DNA from: Lepisosteus oculatus
Lineage: Eukaryota; Chordata; Actinopteri; Semionotiformes; Lepisosteidae
Length of the DNA: 64,000 nucleotides
Assembly: GCF_040954835.1 (NCBI RefSeq)
Contig: NC_090698.1
Span: 27,271,501 to 27,335,500, forward strand
Direction of reading: 5' to 3'
Positions 25,866 to 37,600 of this stretch are shown in pieces. Positions within the stretch are counted from its first letter, which is position 1. Every line of letters begins with the position of its first letter. A program made the translations under genes and the position numbers. The notes under the pieces are model-generated. The model was not told where the DNA came from, made no database searches, and saw nothing but the letters and a program-made list of their open reading frames with translations.

Positions 25866-26288
25866 CCCATTCATTTTCTAACCTCGTTATCTAATGCAAG
25901 GTCATGGGGGAGCTGGAGTCTATGTCAGTGAAGAGCTCAGGCTGTGCGGGCTAATTGGAAGGTAGAGGACAGGATGGGCTTGACTTAATTAAAACATGTG
26001 TTAGAATGTGTAGCCTTTTATAAAATGAATAGCAAAGCACGATTCACTCTTGGCTGGAAGAAAGTCCATCTCAGGGCACACACTCCCACAGACAAACACG
26101 CACACACTCGCACCAGGGCCAATTTACAGAAGCTATTTAACATACCAGTATGTCTTTGGACTGCAGGAGGAAACCAGAAAACCCGGAGGAAACCCACACC
26201 AGCACAGGGAGAACATGCAAATTTCACACAGACAGGAAATCACCCAGTGCTACAAGGCAACAGTGCTAACCACTGTGCCACCATCCCA
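25866..26288 (-). repeat. Composite tRNA-derived SINE, copy 1
   Basis: On the minus strand the tRNA-like head (GGTGGCACAGTGGTTAGCAC) is at the right end and the 3' end (complement CATTTTCTAACC) at the left. The middle carries the familiar GGAGGAAAC and GAGAACATGCAAA strings. Between about 25925 and 26035 lies extra sequence (AGGCTGTGCGGGCTAATT, GTAGCCTTTTATAAAATGAA) foreign to the SINE but shared with the copy at 28857-29398. Confidence 0.7.
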
Positions 26289-26831
26289 CCTGTACATGTG
26301 TATACAGTACATCATTTGTAATAAACAAAAATGGAACATCGTTGGAAGGGAGCGTATACTTTTGTTAGGCCCAGTAAATCAGACAGAAAATAAATCACAA
26401 ATCAATTTCTGTGATGATTGCTGGAGCTGTGGCCTGGAATACCATTTCAGCTTTGTAATGCAGCCGTTTTCCTTTTGTGTTGAATCTGAACATCAAAAAG
26501 ACTTTGGTTCATAACTATAAACTCTCATGGGAGTATGGTGTTTATTGTTTGTTGCTGTTTTTAAAAAATGATGGATTTGCTTAATAATATAGAGAGAAAA
26601 AATATAAGAGCTTTAATGTAGCTTTAATTTTCTCTTTGTACAGTATGTAGCTTTGAATAGTTGTGTCCCCCAAAGAAAAAGCCTCTGTTAGTCATTCCAT
26701 TAGGTCTTTCTTCATTGTGAGATTTATGCAAGAAAGCAAACACAGCAGCTGTGAACACAGCATGTTGTAACATAGATCCCAGTTGCTTATATAATTATTA
26801 TACTAGGTAGGTATAATAATTTTCAGTAAAT

Positions 26832-26935
26832 GTGCAAGGTGTACCCTGCCTTGCACCCATTGCTTGCCAGGTTAGCATCCCATGACCTCCAGAATTAGAT
26901 GAAGTGGTGAGAAAATGATGGATGGAAATGCTTCA
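26832..26935 (+). repeat. SINE 3'-half fragment, same superfamily
   Basis: Plus-strand fragment with GGTGTACCCTGCCTTGCACC, CATTGCTTGCCAGG and a terminal GATGGATGG. It lacks the tRNA head. Confidence 0.6.
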
Positions 26936-27370
26936 CAGTTCCAGGTTCCTGAGTTTGATTCTGGCACATGTTGAGTTGGTTTCATTGGCTGTTCTAAACT
27001 CTCCCTTTCTCTCCTACCTTGTGATGATCTGGCATCCCAAGAAAATAGATAGTCCAGAAACAGAGAGCAGCTGTGGTTTTTTCAGTCATGCCCTGTGCCC
27101 TGTGCTCTCAAGGTAGGCTCTTGCTTGGTACCTCCCTCAATTTGCTAAGTAGCTTCTGTTAAGATGGATGGAATGTGTATCCCTGAAGCATCCAGCACTA
27201 AACAGTCAGTTTTCCTCTAAAGCAATGTCACATCAGAAAGTGATTGAACCTGTACAGGTAATGCATAGCTTTCTGTTATCTACGCTGATAAGAAAGTGTG
27301 GGGATCAATGTATACATTTACTAATAACATTAAAAGGTTTACAAATAAGAGAGGGCCTATCGTCCATCTG

Positions 27371-27415
27371 GTTAATTTGTTAATTAGTAGTTAATTTGTT
27401 AATTAGTAGTTAATT
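27371..27415. repeat. Short tandem repeat, 19-base unit, about 2.4 copies
   Basis: The unit GTTAATTTGTTAATTAGTA is repeated twice exactly and then partly. It directly precedes the CR1-like fragment. Confidence 0.85.
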
Positions 27416-27429
27416 GAGTCAAGGTTTGT

Positions 27430-27790
27430 AATAGGCCATTTTTTTAAAGAAGCTGGGGTATCAGCTTCAACAACATGACTGGATATCTGGTTCCATACTT
27501 CCACAGCCCTTCAGGGTAAAGAAGTGCTTCTTGTTCTCAATTTTACACATATTTCTACTGTATATAGGTTTCACTGGTCCCATCGGATTGGTGTTTCAGA
27601 ATCTGAAGAAATCTGCTGGGTTGACTTTGTTAATGTCTTTGAGGATTTTGGATACTTAAACCAGGTCCCTTTTTAATCTTCTCTGTTTAAAACTAAAAAT
27701 GTTCACTTTCTTCATCCTGTTAGCCCTTCCCTTAAGCCCTGTCTTGTATCTGGTTGCTCTTCTCTGGACTTATTCCAGAACAGCAATATC
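27430..27790 (-). mobile_element. CR1-like LINE 3' fragment
   Basis: The minus strand reads GTCCAGAGAAGAGCAACCAG, then AGGGACCTGGTTTAAGTATCC, and later AAGAAGCACTTCTTTACCCT, the familiar order of a CR1-type 3' region in fish and other vertebrates. It is 5'-truncated and too diverged to code. Confidence 0.6.
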
Positions 27791-28856
27791 CTTCCTCTTC
27801 ATAGGCAATGAAAATTACAATTTCTGTTAATTTAATTTTTCAACAGGTTCAAAGACAATTAATATATAATGTATAATATGATATACTGTATGTATAAATG
27901 TATACTTTAAATTTGTTAAAGCAAGAAAAAAGTACTCAGTAATATTCACTGCAGGTGGTTCACTTATTTTCTCAGTAAGCTCAGTTTCAAGGTGAAAGTG
28001 AGGTTCTTCCTGCACTTTTGAGAAAGTGGTCTTCTACATTTTCCCAACTTCAGTGTAAAGCACTTAATTGTACCAATTGTCAGACCAATTACGCTTATCT
28101 GTATGTACTGCAGGGCTATGTTCACTCAGATTGTCTGGTACCAAAACCTTTCCTTATGTTGTCTAAGAATGTTTTTTCTGCTGCCATTTCTTGGAGGTAA
28201 GGCAGGTAAGGGGAAGATGGGCAGCCATACATCACAGACCTGTCTGTGTAGTTAAGAGACCCCTCCTCCTTTTAAAAACCTTTCTTTATCTGCTTTAACT
28301 AAGAATACAAACTGTAAGCTTATCACTTATAACTGAAACAAAATCACAAATTAATTAACAGGGAAAGGGACCATCTTTTCTGTAGCAGATGCACTACTGT
28401 TTTATTGAACAGACACAAGCCACAGTTGCAAGTAAATTCACCAAACAACATTTGACATCAACAGGTTTAATCAACAGGGAGTCAGTGAAAGTCACAGGCT
28501 TATAGCATGTGTGGCTTCTGAAGCCCTGAAAACTGTACATCTGCGACACCTTTGGTTGTCTTGCTGTCTTTCCCAGACCTATTCTCTGGGCTTTCGGTGG
28601 CGCAGAATATCTCAGCTCACAGATGCTGAATCCCCTCAGGTGAGTGAGGTTTCCATGGCATTTCTCTGCTTGCAAGAGAGCAGCAGGAGGACGTGTTGTC
28701 CTGCTGAGATGTGCTCGTGTCAAGATGAGCTCACAGGAAGGGCAACAGCTGAGGCCCCAGGACTTGCTTGATGCAGCTCTTAGTTTTGCAGTAGGGTTGT
28801 AAGCGCTGGAGGATCATGTACTTGCAATAATCATAACGTGGACGATTGCAATAATC

Positions 28857-29398
28857 CTTCTATCCATTTTCTAACCTTGTTATCGAATGCAAGGTCATGA
28901 GGAAGCTGGAGTTCACTATGTTAGTGAAGAGCCCAGGCTGTGCGGGCTAATTGAAAGGTAGAGGACAAGATGAGCTTGACTGGGTTCGTGAGATATGATA
29001 AGGAATAATCAAAAGATTTGTTAGAATGAGTAGCCTTTTGTAAAACGAACAGCTTTGTGATGCAAAAAAAAAGGTGTACATAAGCAGCAGCATCTGCTTT
29101 TGATTTCTGAGAATTGATGGTGTGGTCTCCTGTACAATCTCCCTTTCTGCTCTTCAAATAAAGTTGGATCTATTGAACTCCCTCTCTCAAGGTTTCTGAT
29201 TCCTGACGTGAAGTCTGACACCTGCAAGCAACAGGCACAAGACAAGGTACCGTACACCCTGCATCACAGGGCACACTCTGGAGCATCCAGAGGAAACCCA
29301 TGGCAAGCAATATGAGCCACAGGGAGATAGCACACCAGGAATTGAACCTAGGTCTCTAGTGCTATCAGGCAGCAATGCTAACCAGTACCGCCTTGCAT
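28857..29398 (-). mobile_element. Composite tRNA-derived SINE, copy 2, with a longer LTR-like insert
   Basis: SINE ends are at 28857 (CATTTTCTAACC) and 29398 (complement of the tRNA-like head). Inside, from about 28920 to 29222, is a foreign segment beginning TTAGTGAAGAGCCCAGGC. It holds a possible TATA-like ACATAAGC and a plus-strand AATAAA at about 29157. The first 60 or so bases of the insert and GTAGCCTTTTGTAAAACGAA match copy 1 at 25866-26288. Copy 1 lacks the rest, probably by internal deletion. Confidence 0.65.
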
Positions 29399-29844
29399 TA
29401 TAGCAATTATTATATTTTTAAATTAGAATGAATGGCTCTCATATGAAATTATCTAAATACATTAGAAAATCTACATATCTTTCTTTTCTTTTCGGCTTTT
29501 TAACTGCTCGCATGCTTTTGTATGTAACAGTTTTTCTAAATGTATGATATTACATAGAGATATTATGTTCTGCACCATGCCAGTACCTTTCAACACAAGT
29601 GTAACAACACAAGTGTAAAAAAATGTTAATGAGCACATACACAAACATTGTTGATTTTCCTTTGTTCTTAGTCAGTATTAAACATATAATTTCCATTAGT
29701 TCATCTGAGAAAGTTAGCTTCTTAATTTCTCAAGGACAGCTGCGCTTTGATAGACAGTTAAAGTAGATATCCTTGTAGCTGTAGTTATTTAAGTGTTCAG
29801 CTGCATATGTCGCAGGATGTAGGCTATTTAGGCAGTAACGGGCT

Positions 29845-30213
29845 GTGATTGGGTTATGTTGATGGCCAGAATGGTGTCAATCTTGCCTCTCACTATCATG
29901 GATGTTGGAAAGGATGAACCATGGAATGGCAGGAGACCGAAAATATACCCTATGCGTAGTGGCGAGACAGGGCTTAGCCCGGACTCAGCTGTTCAGGAAA
30001 TGCCGTATAGAAACCTATGCCCTCAAGACAAGAGTGACCTGGTGCTAAGCAGGTTTCAGGACATCTAAACCTCAATGCTGAGCGAGGAGCAGACCAGAAG
30101 CAGAAAGTAAATAGGCTACACAACATGACACACCAGAAAGACATGAATAAACACAGGGAACTAGGAACAGGGGAGAAGTTGAGCGCCCTCTAGGTGTACT
30201 GGGTGTGACACTC
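29845..30213 (-). mobile_element. LTR-like repeat, copy 2
   Basis: Inverted partner of 12183-12480. On the minus strand it begins TGTCACACCC at 30213 and continues with GTACACCTAGAGGGCGCTC. It is longer than copy 1 by a short internal block containing CCCTGTGTTTATTCATG. No internal protein-coding part is present between or beside the copies, so a solo LTR is the simplest reading. Confidence 0.45.
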
Positions 30214-30479
30214 ACTCAAGGTTTGCAACTTCAGTCTGTAGCGGCAATGCTTGTTAATAAGACAGAATAAATTGTTGCTGTTCTTTCCAAAATGAGGCCC
30301 CATCTCTCTCTTCATCTCTGTGGTGCAGCCACAGAGAAACTATTCATGCAGGCTGATTTAAAGATGTTTTCTTTTGATAAGGGACAGCTCCCAAATGGGG
30401 ATGCACTTAGCTAAGCCTGGCTATCATGATCAATGGTCATCCATCGGCGCCTATCTGTCTAGGGAGTGCCAGATGGACA

Positions 30480-31550
30480 TCTGGACTGCATTCCTAGGTG
30501 TCAGGAGTAAGTGACTCATATCTCACTTTGATCAACCAATCAGGGACTGGTACAGTAGGTCCGAGTAACCCAGGTGCGTTTCTGATGCCCATGAAACTTT
30601 CAGCCACTCAACGAGCTGAAGTTCCTCCAGGTAAAAACAGGCAACACAGAGGGCCTGAGAGAACTATTCTGTGGACTTTTCTGAAAGGGGAATCTCAAAG
30701 GAGAATTCCAGGGCAGGACGGCCGAGGAGCAGAAGGCTCCCGAGGGAAAGGACATTCTTGCAGCGCACCCCATGACCATCCTGAGACTCAGCCCGGACAA
30801 CCACGGAACGGCCAGTGTGTCCGAGTGCCAGAACTTTCCTTTGTTCTAAGAGTCTGGTTACTCGTGGAGGTTGCCACGAGTAACCAGAGGATCCACCCTA
30901 GGTTAGCATCAGCAGAAAGCCTCATGAACGGGTCGGAACTGTGGACAACTGAATCACTATTCAGAACTAGCGCTTCAGCAGGAACGAACCGGTCCTCTTC
31001 CTGACCTGCTGGGACCCACAGTCATCTTTTCTCCTGTGCACAAACTTTGCTAGTTAAAGACAACGCTAACTAGACGGTCAGTGAGCATCAGCAGCGCACA
31101 GTCGCAAGCAGCACAGCACAGCCTGGCATGGAGCCAGAGAGCCCACAGATCTGAATCCCCAGAGATTGGATGAGTATTCAACTTCAATGCATTACAGCTC
31201 GAGAATTCAATTGTTATCCCAACCAGTTGATATCAATTTAATTCCTAAGAGTTATGTACTTGTTTTGAGTATCTAATGTAGAAGTTGTAACCAAGTTCAC
31301 TTTATGAAACGGTCTAAATGAATGATATACCGAACGTATGTCCTCCTGATATATGTAACTCTTTGTGACTGATTGAATATATACCTTTTGTATTCTGATG
31401 ACCCTCTCGATAAGATCTGTTAGGTTTACGTGCATATTCTATGTATTAATAAATGTATCCTCGTGTATTAGTACCTGTGTGTGAACGCGTTGTTTGAGTT
31501 ATATCGCATGGTTGGATTCTTAGGCCGTCACTGAACCAGTTTTAACCAGA
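30480..31550 (+). mobile_element. Unclassified GC-rich repeat, LTR-like
   Basis: This block has more GC and CpG than its flanks, contains a perfect hairpin at 30854-30887 and has a TTAATAAATG poly(A)-like signal at about 31447. The frame at 30498-31004 (168 codons, rich in R, G, P and S) has no recognisable domain and starts at GTG, so I do not call it a gene. The ordering (GC-rich leader, then AT-rich end with AATAAA) resembles an LTR of a fish retroelement, but the family is unknown. Confidence 0.35.
30854..30887. repeat. Perfect 14-bp stem hairpin, 6-base loop
   Basis: CTGGTTACTCGTGG and CCACGAGTAACCAG are exact reverse complements around AGGTTG. It sits inside the GC-rich LTR-like block. 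Confidence 0.95.
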
Positions 31551-32420
31551 CCTAGGGAGGAAAAGGGAGAGCAAGAGGATGAACAAAGAAGTGATAAGGG
31601 CCCAATACACCTTTGTCAGCACTTTCACACCCTTCAAACAACACAAGCTTCCTCTTCGTAAGATACTGGGCAAACCCATTTCTGAGATACTGGGAAAACC
31701 CCCTCAGGGGGATTGACTAAGGAGAGGAATAAAAATATCTGAGCCAGAACAGAGTGCACTCCTGAGTCCCACACAACCCTGGGGACAACACAGGCAGCAC
31801 AAAGGAGGCTGCAGAGTGCTAGACCATGGAAGCCAGGACCTTTTGGTTCAGGAACTGACGACTATGGAAGACATTGACATTGGAATGGAGATACTGTACA
31901 CAAACCTTTAATACCTGAAGGCAAGGAGCAAGAACCCGGCCTGGCTAGCCAATACAAACTCAGAGGAATGGAATACAGCCTACAGGAGGATTTCTAATGT
32001 AACCTGAATGGAGACTGGGGAAATGGGACTGGGTGGTACCCCTCTCCTTCAAGTGGGCCATCAAAGGCTTTCCAGGTACTAAGAAGAAATGTTCGAGTGG
32101 CCTCTCTTCAGTACTTTACAGAAAAGACTGCTGTCCCTCTGGATTTATTATGACCCTTGGAAGGACCTTTGGTTGCTGCGAATGCTGTTCTTGTTGTGTC
32201 TTTGAGTGAAAGTGAATGTGAATGTAGTTAGAAAATAAAAAGGGCACTTATACGATACAAATGCTTATCGCTGGTCTGTGTGTGCATTGGTGACACTGGG
32301 AGATAAACAGAACCTGTGGTAATGTAGAGGGGCCCTAGCATCCTGTTTGTATTGCTAGGTGGCGTAGTCGTAAATGAGGCAGGAACGTGCCTCGCCCAAA
32401 GGGTTCACCTTACTGTGACA
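31551..32420 (+). mobile_element. Second LTR-like block
   Basis: Contains a TATA-like GGAATAAAAATATCTGAGCC near 31720-31740, followed about 500 bases later by AAAATAAAAAGG and a terminal CACCTTACTGTGACA near 32420. A promoter-like element followed by a poly(A)-like signal and a CA end fits an LTR. There is no coding capacity and no clear target duplication. Confidence 0.35.
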
Positions 32421-34440
32421 CAAAACTAGACTATTATCACTTTAAAAGGAAAAGATATTAATTAGGAAATCAAGTTGTAGTTTGTTTATTTTTTTATACA
32501 AACTTACATCCAACAGCATTTAATAGGATTGTTCAAACTCATTAGTATGTGAATTTGGTGTGAAATTGTGTTGTAACATAAGAAGGTCTGTTTGCATTTG
32601 GTTTCATACTTGTTTCAGAGCTTTTCAAAGACATTTTAATTAAATTTGGTATGTGAAACTTGGAGCAAGGACTGCTCCACATTGCACTGCTGTGCATTGG
32701 TACATCTGGTATCCTTCCAAGAAAATGTGTGTGGCTGTGGCAGTAAAAACAAACAGAAATCAAACTAAATGAGATTTTATCTGTGCTGTCCCTTTAAATA
32801 TGCTTTCAAAATGTACTGGAACATGTCGTTATGATCACAAGGAAACTTCAGTTCATTTAGTTCACAGCTGGACTTTTGTTGCAGTGTTTTGCTTTAGATA
32901 ACTCTTATGAGAAATAACAGGAAGTATGAATGCGGATAATTTCAATGATGTGATGTCATCCACATTGTGGTGCTCTCTAATTGTGTAGGCACATTTCTCT
33001 ACAGAAAATAATGTGAAGAATAAGCTGCTGGCAGTGAAACATGCAGATGTATGCTCTCCCACTTGTGTTCGAGTTCTGAAAAACAGACCAGGGGGTCTGT
33101 AAGACCTGCTCTTATGAGTGAGCCGACAGTGACAGACCTGTGCACAGCAAAGCTGGCTACAGTATGTCCTTTGTCTCAAGAAGGTAAAGAGTTCAGAGGA
33201 CCATGAGTGAGTGATTCCACTTTTGTCTGTCACCCACAGCTAGTACAGATAGCCAGGAATGACAGCAGGATGGAGCACCGCATTTAGCCTGAAGTTCTTG
33301 GTTGTTCTGTACATGCACACAGAGCTGCCTGCATGTTTCCTGATGCACTGCAATTCAGGGCCCTGTCTGTCAGTGTGATGAAGGTAAGAAGTCTGTGTTC
33401 ACTAATTAACAATGAAAGCAGATTGGCCGTTGCAGCAGTAACAAGCAATAATGCTCATTTGTGTCTTGCTCCCCAAAATATGCTGAGAGCAATAAAAAAA
33501 CAACACCTTTGAATGGACTTGCTGTTGCAAGAGAATATTGCTCTTGTATGTAATGATTTGTGGTAATAAATCTGTGGCAACTCGTTTTTCTTTCAGTTGA
33601 GACACCTATTGAGTATTTAACTCTTGGGTACAGTGAAGTGTTTATGTGTTTTAATGTGCTTATTTAAATATTTGTATATTGTCATTTTTTAGATTTTATA
33701 TTTATAGAAATCATTTTAGATTTATTATGTTAAAAATGTAATTATTGTCAAGAAGTTGTTTTAAAATGATATGGTAACATCAGTCAAGTGTTCAGAGTTG
33801 TTTTCTGAAGTATTTATAGAACTGTTGCATAGTTGTTTTTCTGTAGTACAGTTGTGGAACTACATTCCAAACTACACTTGGAATTTGATGGCTACTGATA
33901 ATGTATACCTTCTTTATTTTGGGACCAGGAGAAAACTGTTTAACATTGAACTTCTTGAAACTTGATTCTTTGTTAGTGTAAAAAAGGTTAAAACATGAAA
34001 GGAGGACACCAAGGCTGTATACTGTAGGTGGTTAAAACATATTTTATCTTAATTCAATGGATGTGTTATTTCATGCAAAACTAAAACTGAACTAAACTAA
34101 GCTGAAGAAGGTTGTGAAATGAAATGAGATATAACAATAAAGTTATTGCAATTAGGCCAGTGTGAGAGTTATATAGTTTTGTTTTACAACACAGAGAATC
34201 TTGACTTCATGCAAGTGAGTTGACGTAACAGAACCTGTTCAGAGAAAACAGCTTTTTCAAAGAGATGAGAAGAATATATAATTTGTTTATATTTGTATGC
34301 ATGATAGGATGTGCAAAATTTAGATTTGCATTTAAGGAAATCCGAATCTCTCCAGAAAAGAAACAATGGATTATTGAAATGTTACACGTAAATAACTGAA
34401 CACATTTCAGTGTAGCCTTCTTAGAACGAGCACTGCAGGA
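32421..34440. other. Upstream flank of TEX15; no gene or named repeat seen
   Basis: AT-rich sequence without a domain-bearing frame. Open stretches at 32862-33233 (minus) and 33771-33965 (plus) show no splice or family support. Confidence 0.5.
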
Positions 34441-34596
34441 TTTTCTGAAGCAAAAAGACTTTGCGTGCCATATTAAAATGTTTCGGATACAGATCTGTGT
34501 GTGTGTGGGAGGCGGGGTGACTCTGACGAGGAACAGCTCACTTTTACAAGGCTTCTTTCGGATTGTGAACTAATTAATTTAATTCAGCTAAACTAG
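34441..34596 (+). promoter_or_regulatory. tex15: Candidate TEX15 promoter and 5' UTR
   Basis: Directly upstream of the proposed start is a GC-box-like GGGAGGCGGGGTG at 34508-34520 after a GT run, followed by TGACGAGG. An in-frame TAG at 34594-34596 abuts the ATG and rules out a longer N-terminus in this exon. No TATA box is seen. Confidence 0.4.
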
Positions 34597-34613
34597 ATGA
34601 TGGAATCAGGCAG
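34597..34613 (+). CDS. tex15: TEX15 coding exon 1 (17 bases)
   Basis: Two adjacent ATGs (34597 and 34600) then GAATCAGGCAG and donor GTAGGT. Joined to exon 2 it reads [17 protein letters not shown] in one frame. If the 86-base intron is retained, a stop follows at once and translation would have to start at ATG 34713. Confidence 0.55.
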
Positions 34614-37600
34614 GTAGGTCCTTCTTTTGTAATAGCAGGAGTTTTTGAAGTGCTGACATCTACACACTGCACTCAATCCTTTTTGCTGTGTGGAATCAGG
34701 AAATTGGGGAAAATGGAGGACATTGCTGGTGGTAACACGGCAGAGCTCCAGAAATCATGCAATTCCAAAAATACAGATGGTCATTCTACGCTAAAGAAAT
34801 TTACAATTCCAAGGAAGAAGAGGAACCTGGAAAAAGGTATGTGGAATTTGAACTAAAAAATGACTGAACACAGCTGAAAATATCACAAGGAATGCAGAAA
34901 AGTCATTGAGGCACACTTTACAGGAACTGTAAAATAAATTTGCTTAGAATCCTTATGGCAATGGTAACTCATCAAACAGAGCTGTTGCTCAGAGGTACAT
35001 TTCCAAAGATGCCATATGATCCTCTATACAACTGTATGTAATACGTCAGTGCAAGTAGGAGGATGTGCACAGGAAATGAAGAAGTGGAAGGAGCTTCACC
35101 AGCAAATCAAAGCACATTGGGAAATGCAGCACAGACAAGTTGTAAGGCTCAGGTGCGCTCAGCTCTAACAAAGAGTACCATCATGGCTCTTTATTGCAGC
35201 TAAATATGTGAGAAATGGCAAAAGCCTCGTCTCTAACCCTATGGGCAAGAGGACATTTTTGCACACCACATTTTTGAAACCCCAACCTTTATACAGTTTA
35301 AGTCACATACACTCTTTGGTAATTAGATAGACTAATAAATAATCATGAAGACCCGTGACAGTTATTGGGGTACAAGAGTCACTGAGATACATCAGGTGTT
35401 TACAGTTTGAGCACAGTAGCCATTGAATTCCTCTTAATTCTGTTTATTTCTCATATGCACAAGTGCAATGAAATGCTCATTTGTAAGTACACTCCTACAT
35501 AAAGACATTAAAGGAATAATCAAAAACATAAACACAGAACAGTAGCAGCAACAGCAACAAGTTAAATAACATATAACTTTAAAAAAGTCAGACAAGCAGT
35601 GTGAGTCAGTGGTAGGGGTAGAGTTCAGTAATCAGACAGCTTGTGAGAAGAAACTGTCTCTGCATCTGAAGGTTGATGTCTTTATGCTCCTATAAGGGAA
35701 GGGGGGAGAAAAATGAGAAACTGGGATGATTGTTGTCCTTAGTGATACTTCCAGCCTTCCTGAGACAGCAAGTTGTAAAAATGTCCAAAATAGAGGGGAG
35801 CTGTACTCCAATGATGGACAGGGCTGACCTGATCGCCCAGGCCCTGTAACGCCTTCCTGTCAGTTAATGAACTGCTGCCAAACCACACTGTAATACCACA
35901 CGTGAGCACACTCTCAGTAGCGCACCTGTAAATTGTGGTGGGGACAGTTGAAGATAGAATAGAGTTTTTTCAACTGTCTGGGGAAGTAAAGGCGCTGTTG
36001 TGCCTTCTTTGTAGCTCCAGTTACATGCTGAGACCTCGTTAAATCATAAGTAATGAATGTGCCCAGGAATTTGAAGCTGCTAGCCATCTCTACAGGCACC
36101 CCATTGATCATTGACGTGAATAGGGGTGTGGTCCCCACCCTGCTTTCTAAAATTGATGACCAGCTCTTTGGTTTTGCTTACGCTGTGGGAGAGATTATTG
36201 TCATGGCTCCACTCCACCAGGTTCCTTACCTCATCCCTATAGGCCGTCTCATCATTACCGGTGATTCGGCCAATTATGGTGGTGATATCAGCATATTTGT
36301 AGATGGAGTTGGAGCTGTGTCTGGCCACACAATCGTGGGTAAACACGGAAAACAGCAGGTGGCTAAGCACACAGCCCTGAGGGCCACCCATATTGATGGT
36401 TAGAGTGGAAGAAAGCTTTCCATCGACCCTCAGTCTGTGGTCTTCCAGTCAGGAAATCAATAATCCAGCTGCATAGAAAGGTGCTGATGCCCAGGCCATT
36501 AAGCTTCCTGACTAGTCTGGATGGAACTATAGTGTTAAATGCAGAGCTGTAATCAATGATTTTAATGTATGCGTCTTACAAATATATAAATATCCTTACA
36601 AATATATAAACATCACTATGTAATGGGAAGAAAATGTGTACAAATGTACTGTATATCAAGATGTGTTTATAAATCCATTTCAGTACAGATAGTGCAATAG
36701 TGCATTTTCTGCTCCTTTTCAGCTCTTCTGGAAGAATGTCCTAAAGAAAGCAGGGAGTACAGCTACATTCATTCAACACTAAACGACTCCAGACTCGATA
36801 TAACCTATGAAATATTTCCACCATGGGAGTGTCAAGATGTAAAACTGGTCCACAATGAAGATCTTGCAAGGGAGTTTTCTGAAAAGAGGTAATTTCAAAA
36901 TGTAAATGTTCAATGTGGTTCTAATTGTAGTGAAGCAGTCCACATTCCTGTCTGGAGGAGATGCTGTTGAAGATTCAGTTCAATTAGGGAAATTTGTTTC
37001 GCCACAGACTCCCAGCATAACAGCACAAAGGCAGACAAAATGTTAGCAACAAAGAAGTCACTCGAAAACAGTGTTACAGTAAGATAAGGATTTAGTCATG
37101 GATTGGCAAACTGCTGATATTGGCAGTTTAACATCTGGATACAATGAACCCGCCGTGAATCTCCTAAATTTGTGACATGTGTTACTTTAAGGTTTGAGAT
37201 GCGCTCAAAGGGGAGACATGGGAGAGAAATGGAAGAAAGGTTCTGCTTTTTGGTCACCTCCATCAAAGGTGCTGCACAACTGTATGAAAACGGTGTGAAA
37301 ACATGCAAAACTGGTCCTTATACCCTGGGAAACCCCTTGTATGGAGTCTACTTATTTAGACACGTGGACGTGGCTTTGAAAAGAGCCATGAAAAAATCAG
37401 CAGCTCCAAAAACTATTGTTATTTTTAAGGTAAGGAAGCATTTTCTCAGTTTTACATATTGTTATGATATTAGGAAGATGGTGAGTCTGGGCTAGATATT
37501 GATTATGATATTTGTGCCCTCTCTATGGGTTAAATAAGACGCGGCTTATGTCAAATTCGACTTGATGTAAAACCCACCCATGGGTCCCAAAGTAAAAGGT

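Noticed and set aside
27371..27415. CRISPR-like repeat
   Set aside because: Plain 19-base tandem units with no spacers, in a vertebrate genome.
30498..31004. 168-codon open frame rich in Arg, Gly and Ser
   Set aside because: It starts at GTG, has no domain, lies in a GC-rich LTR-like block where long open frames arise by chance, and has no splice or promoter context as a gene.
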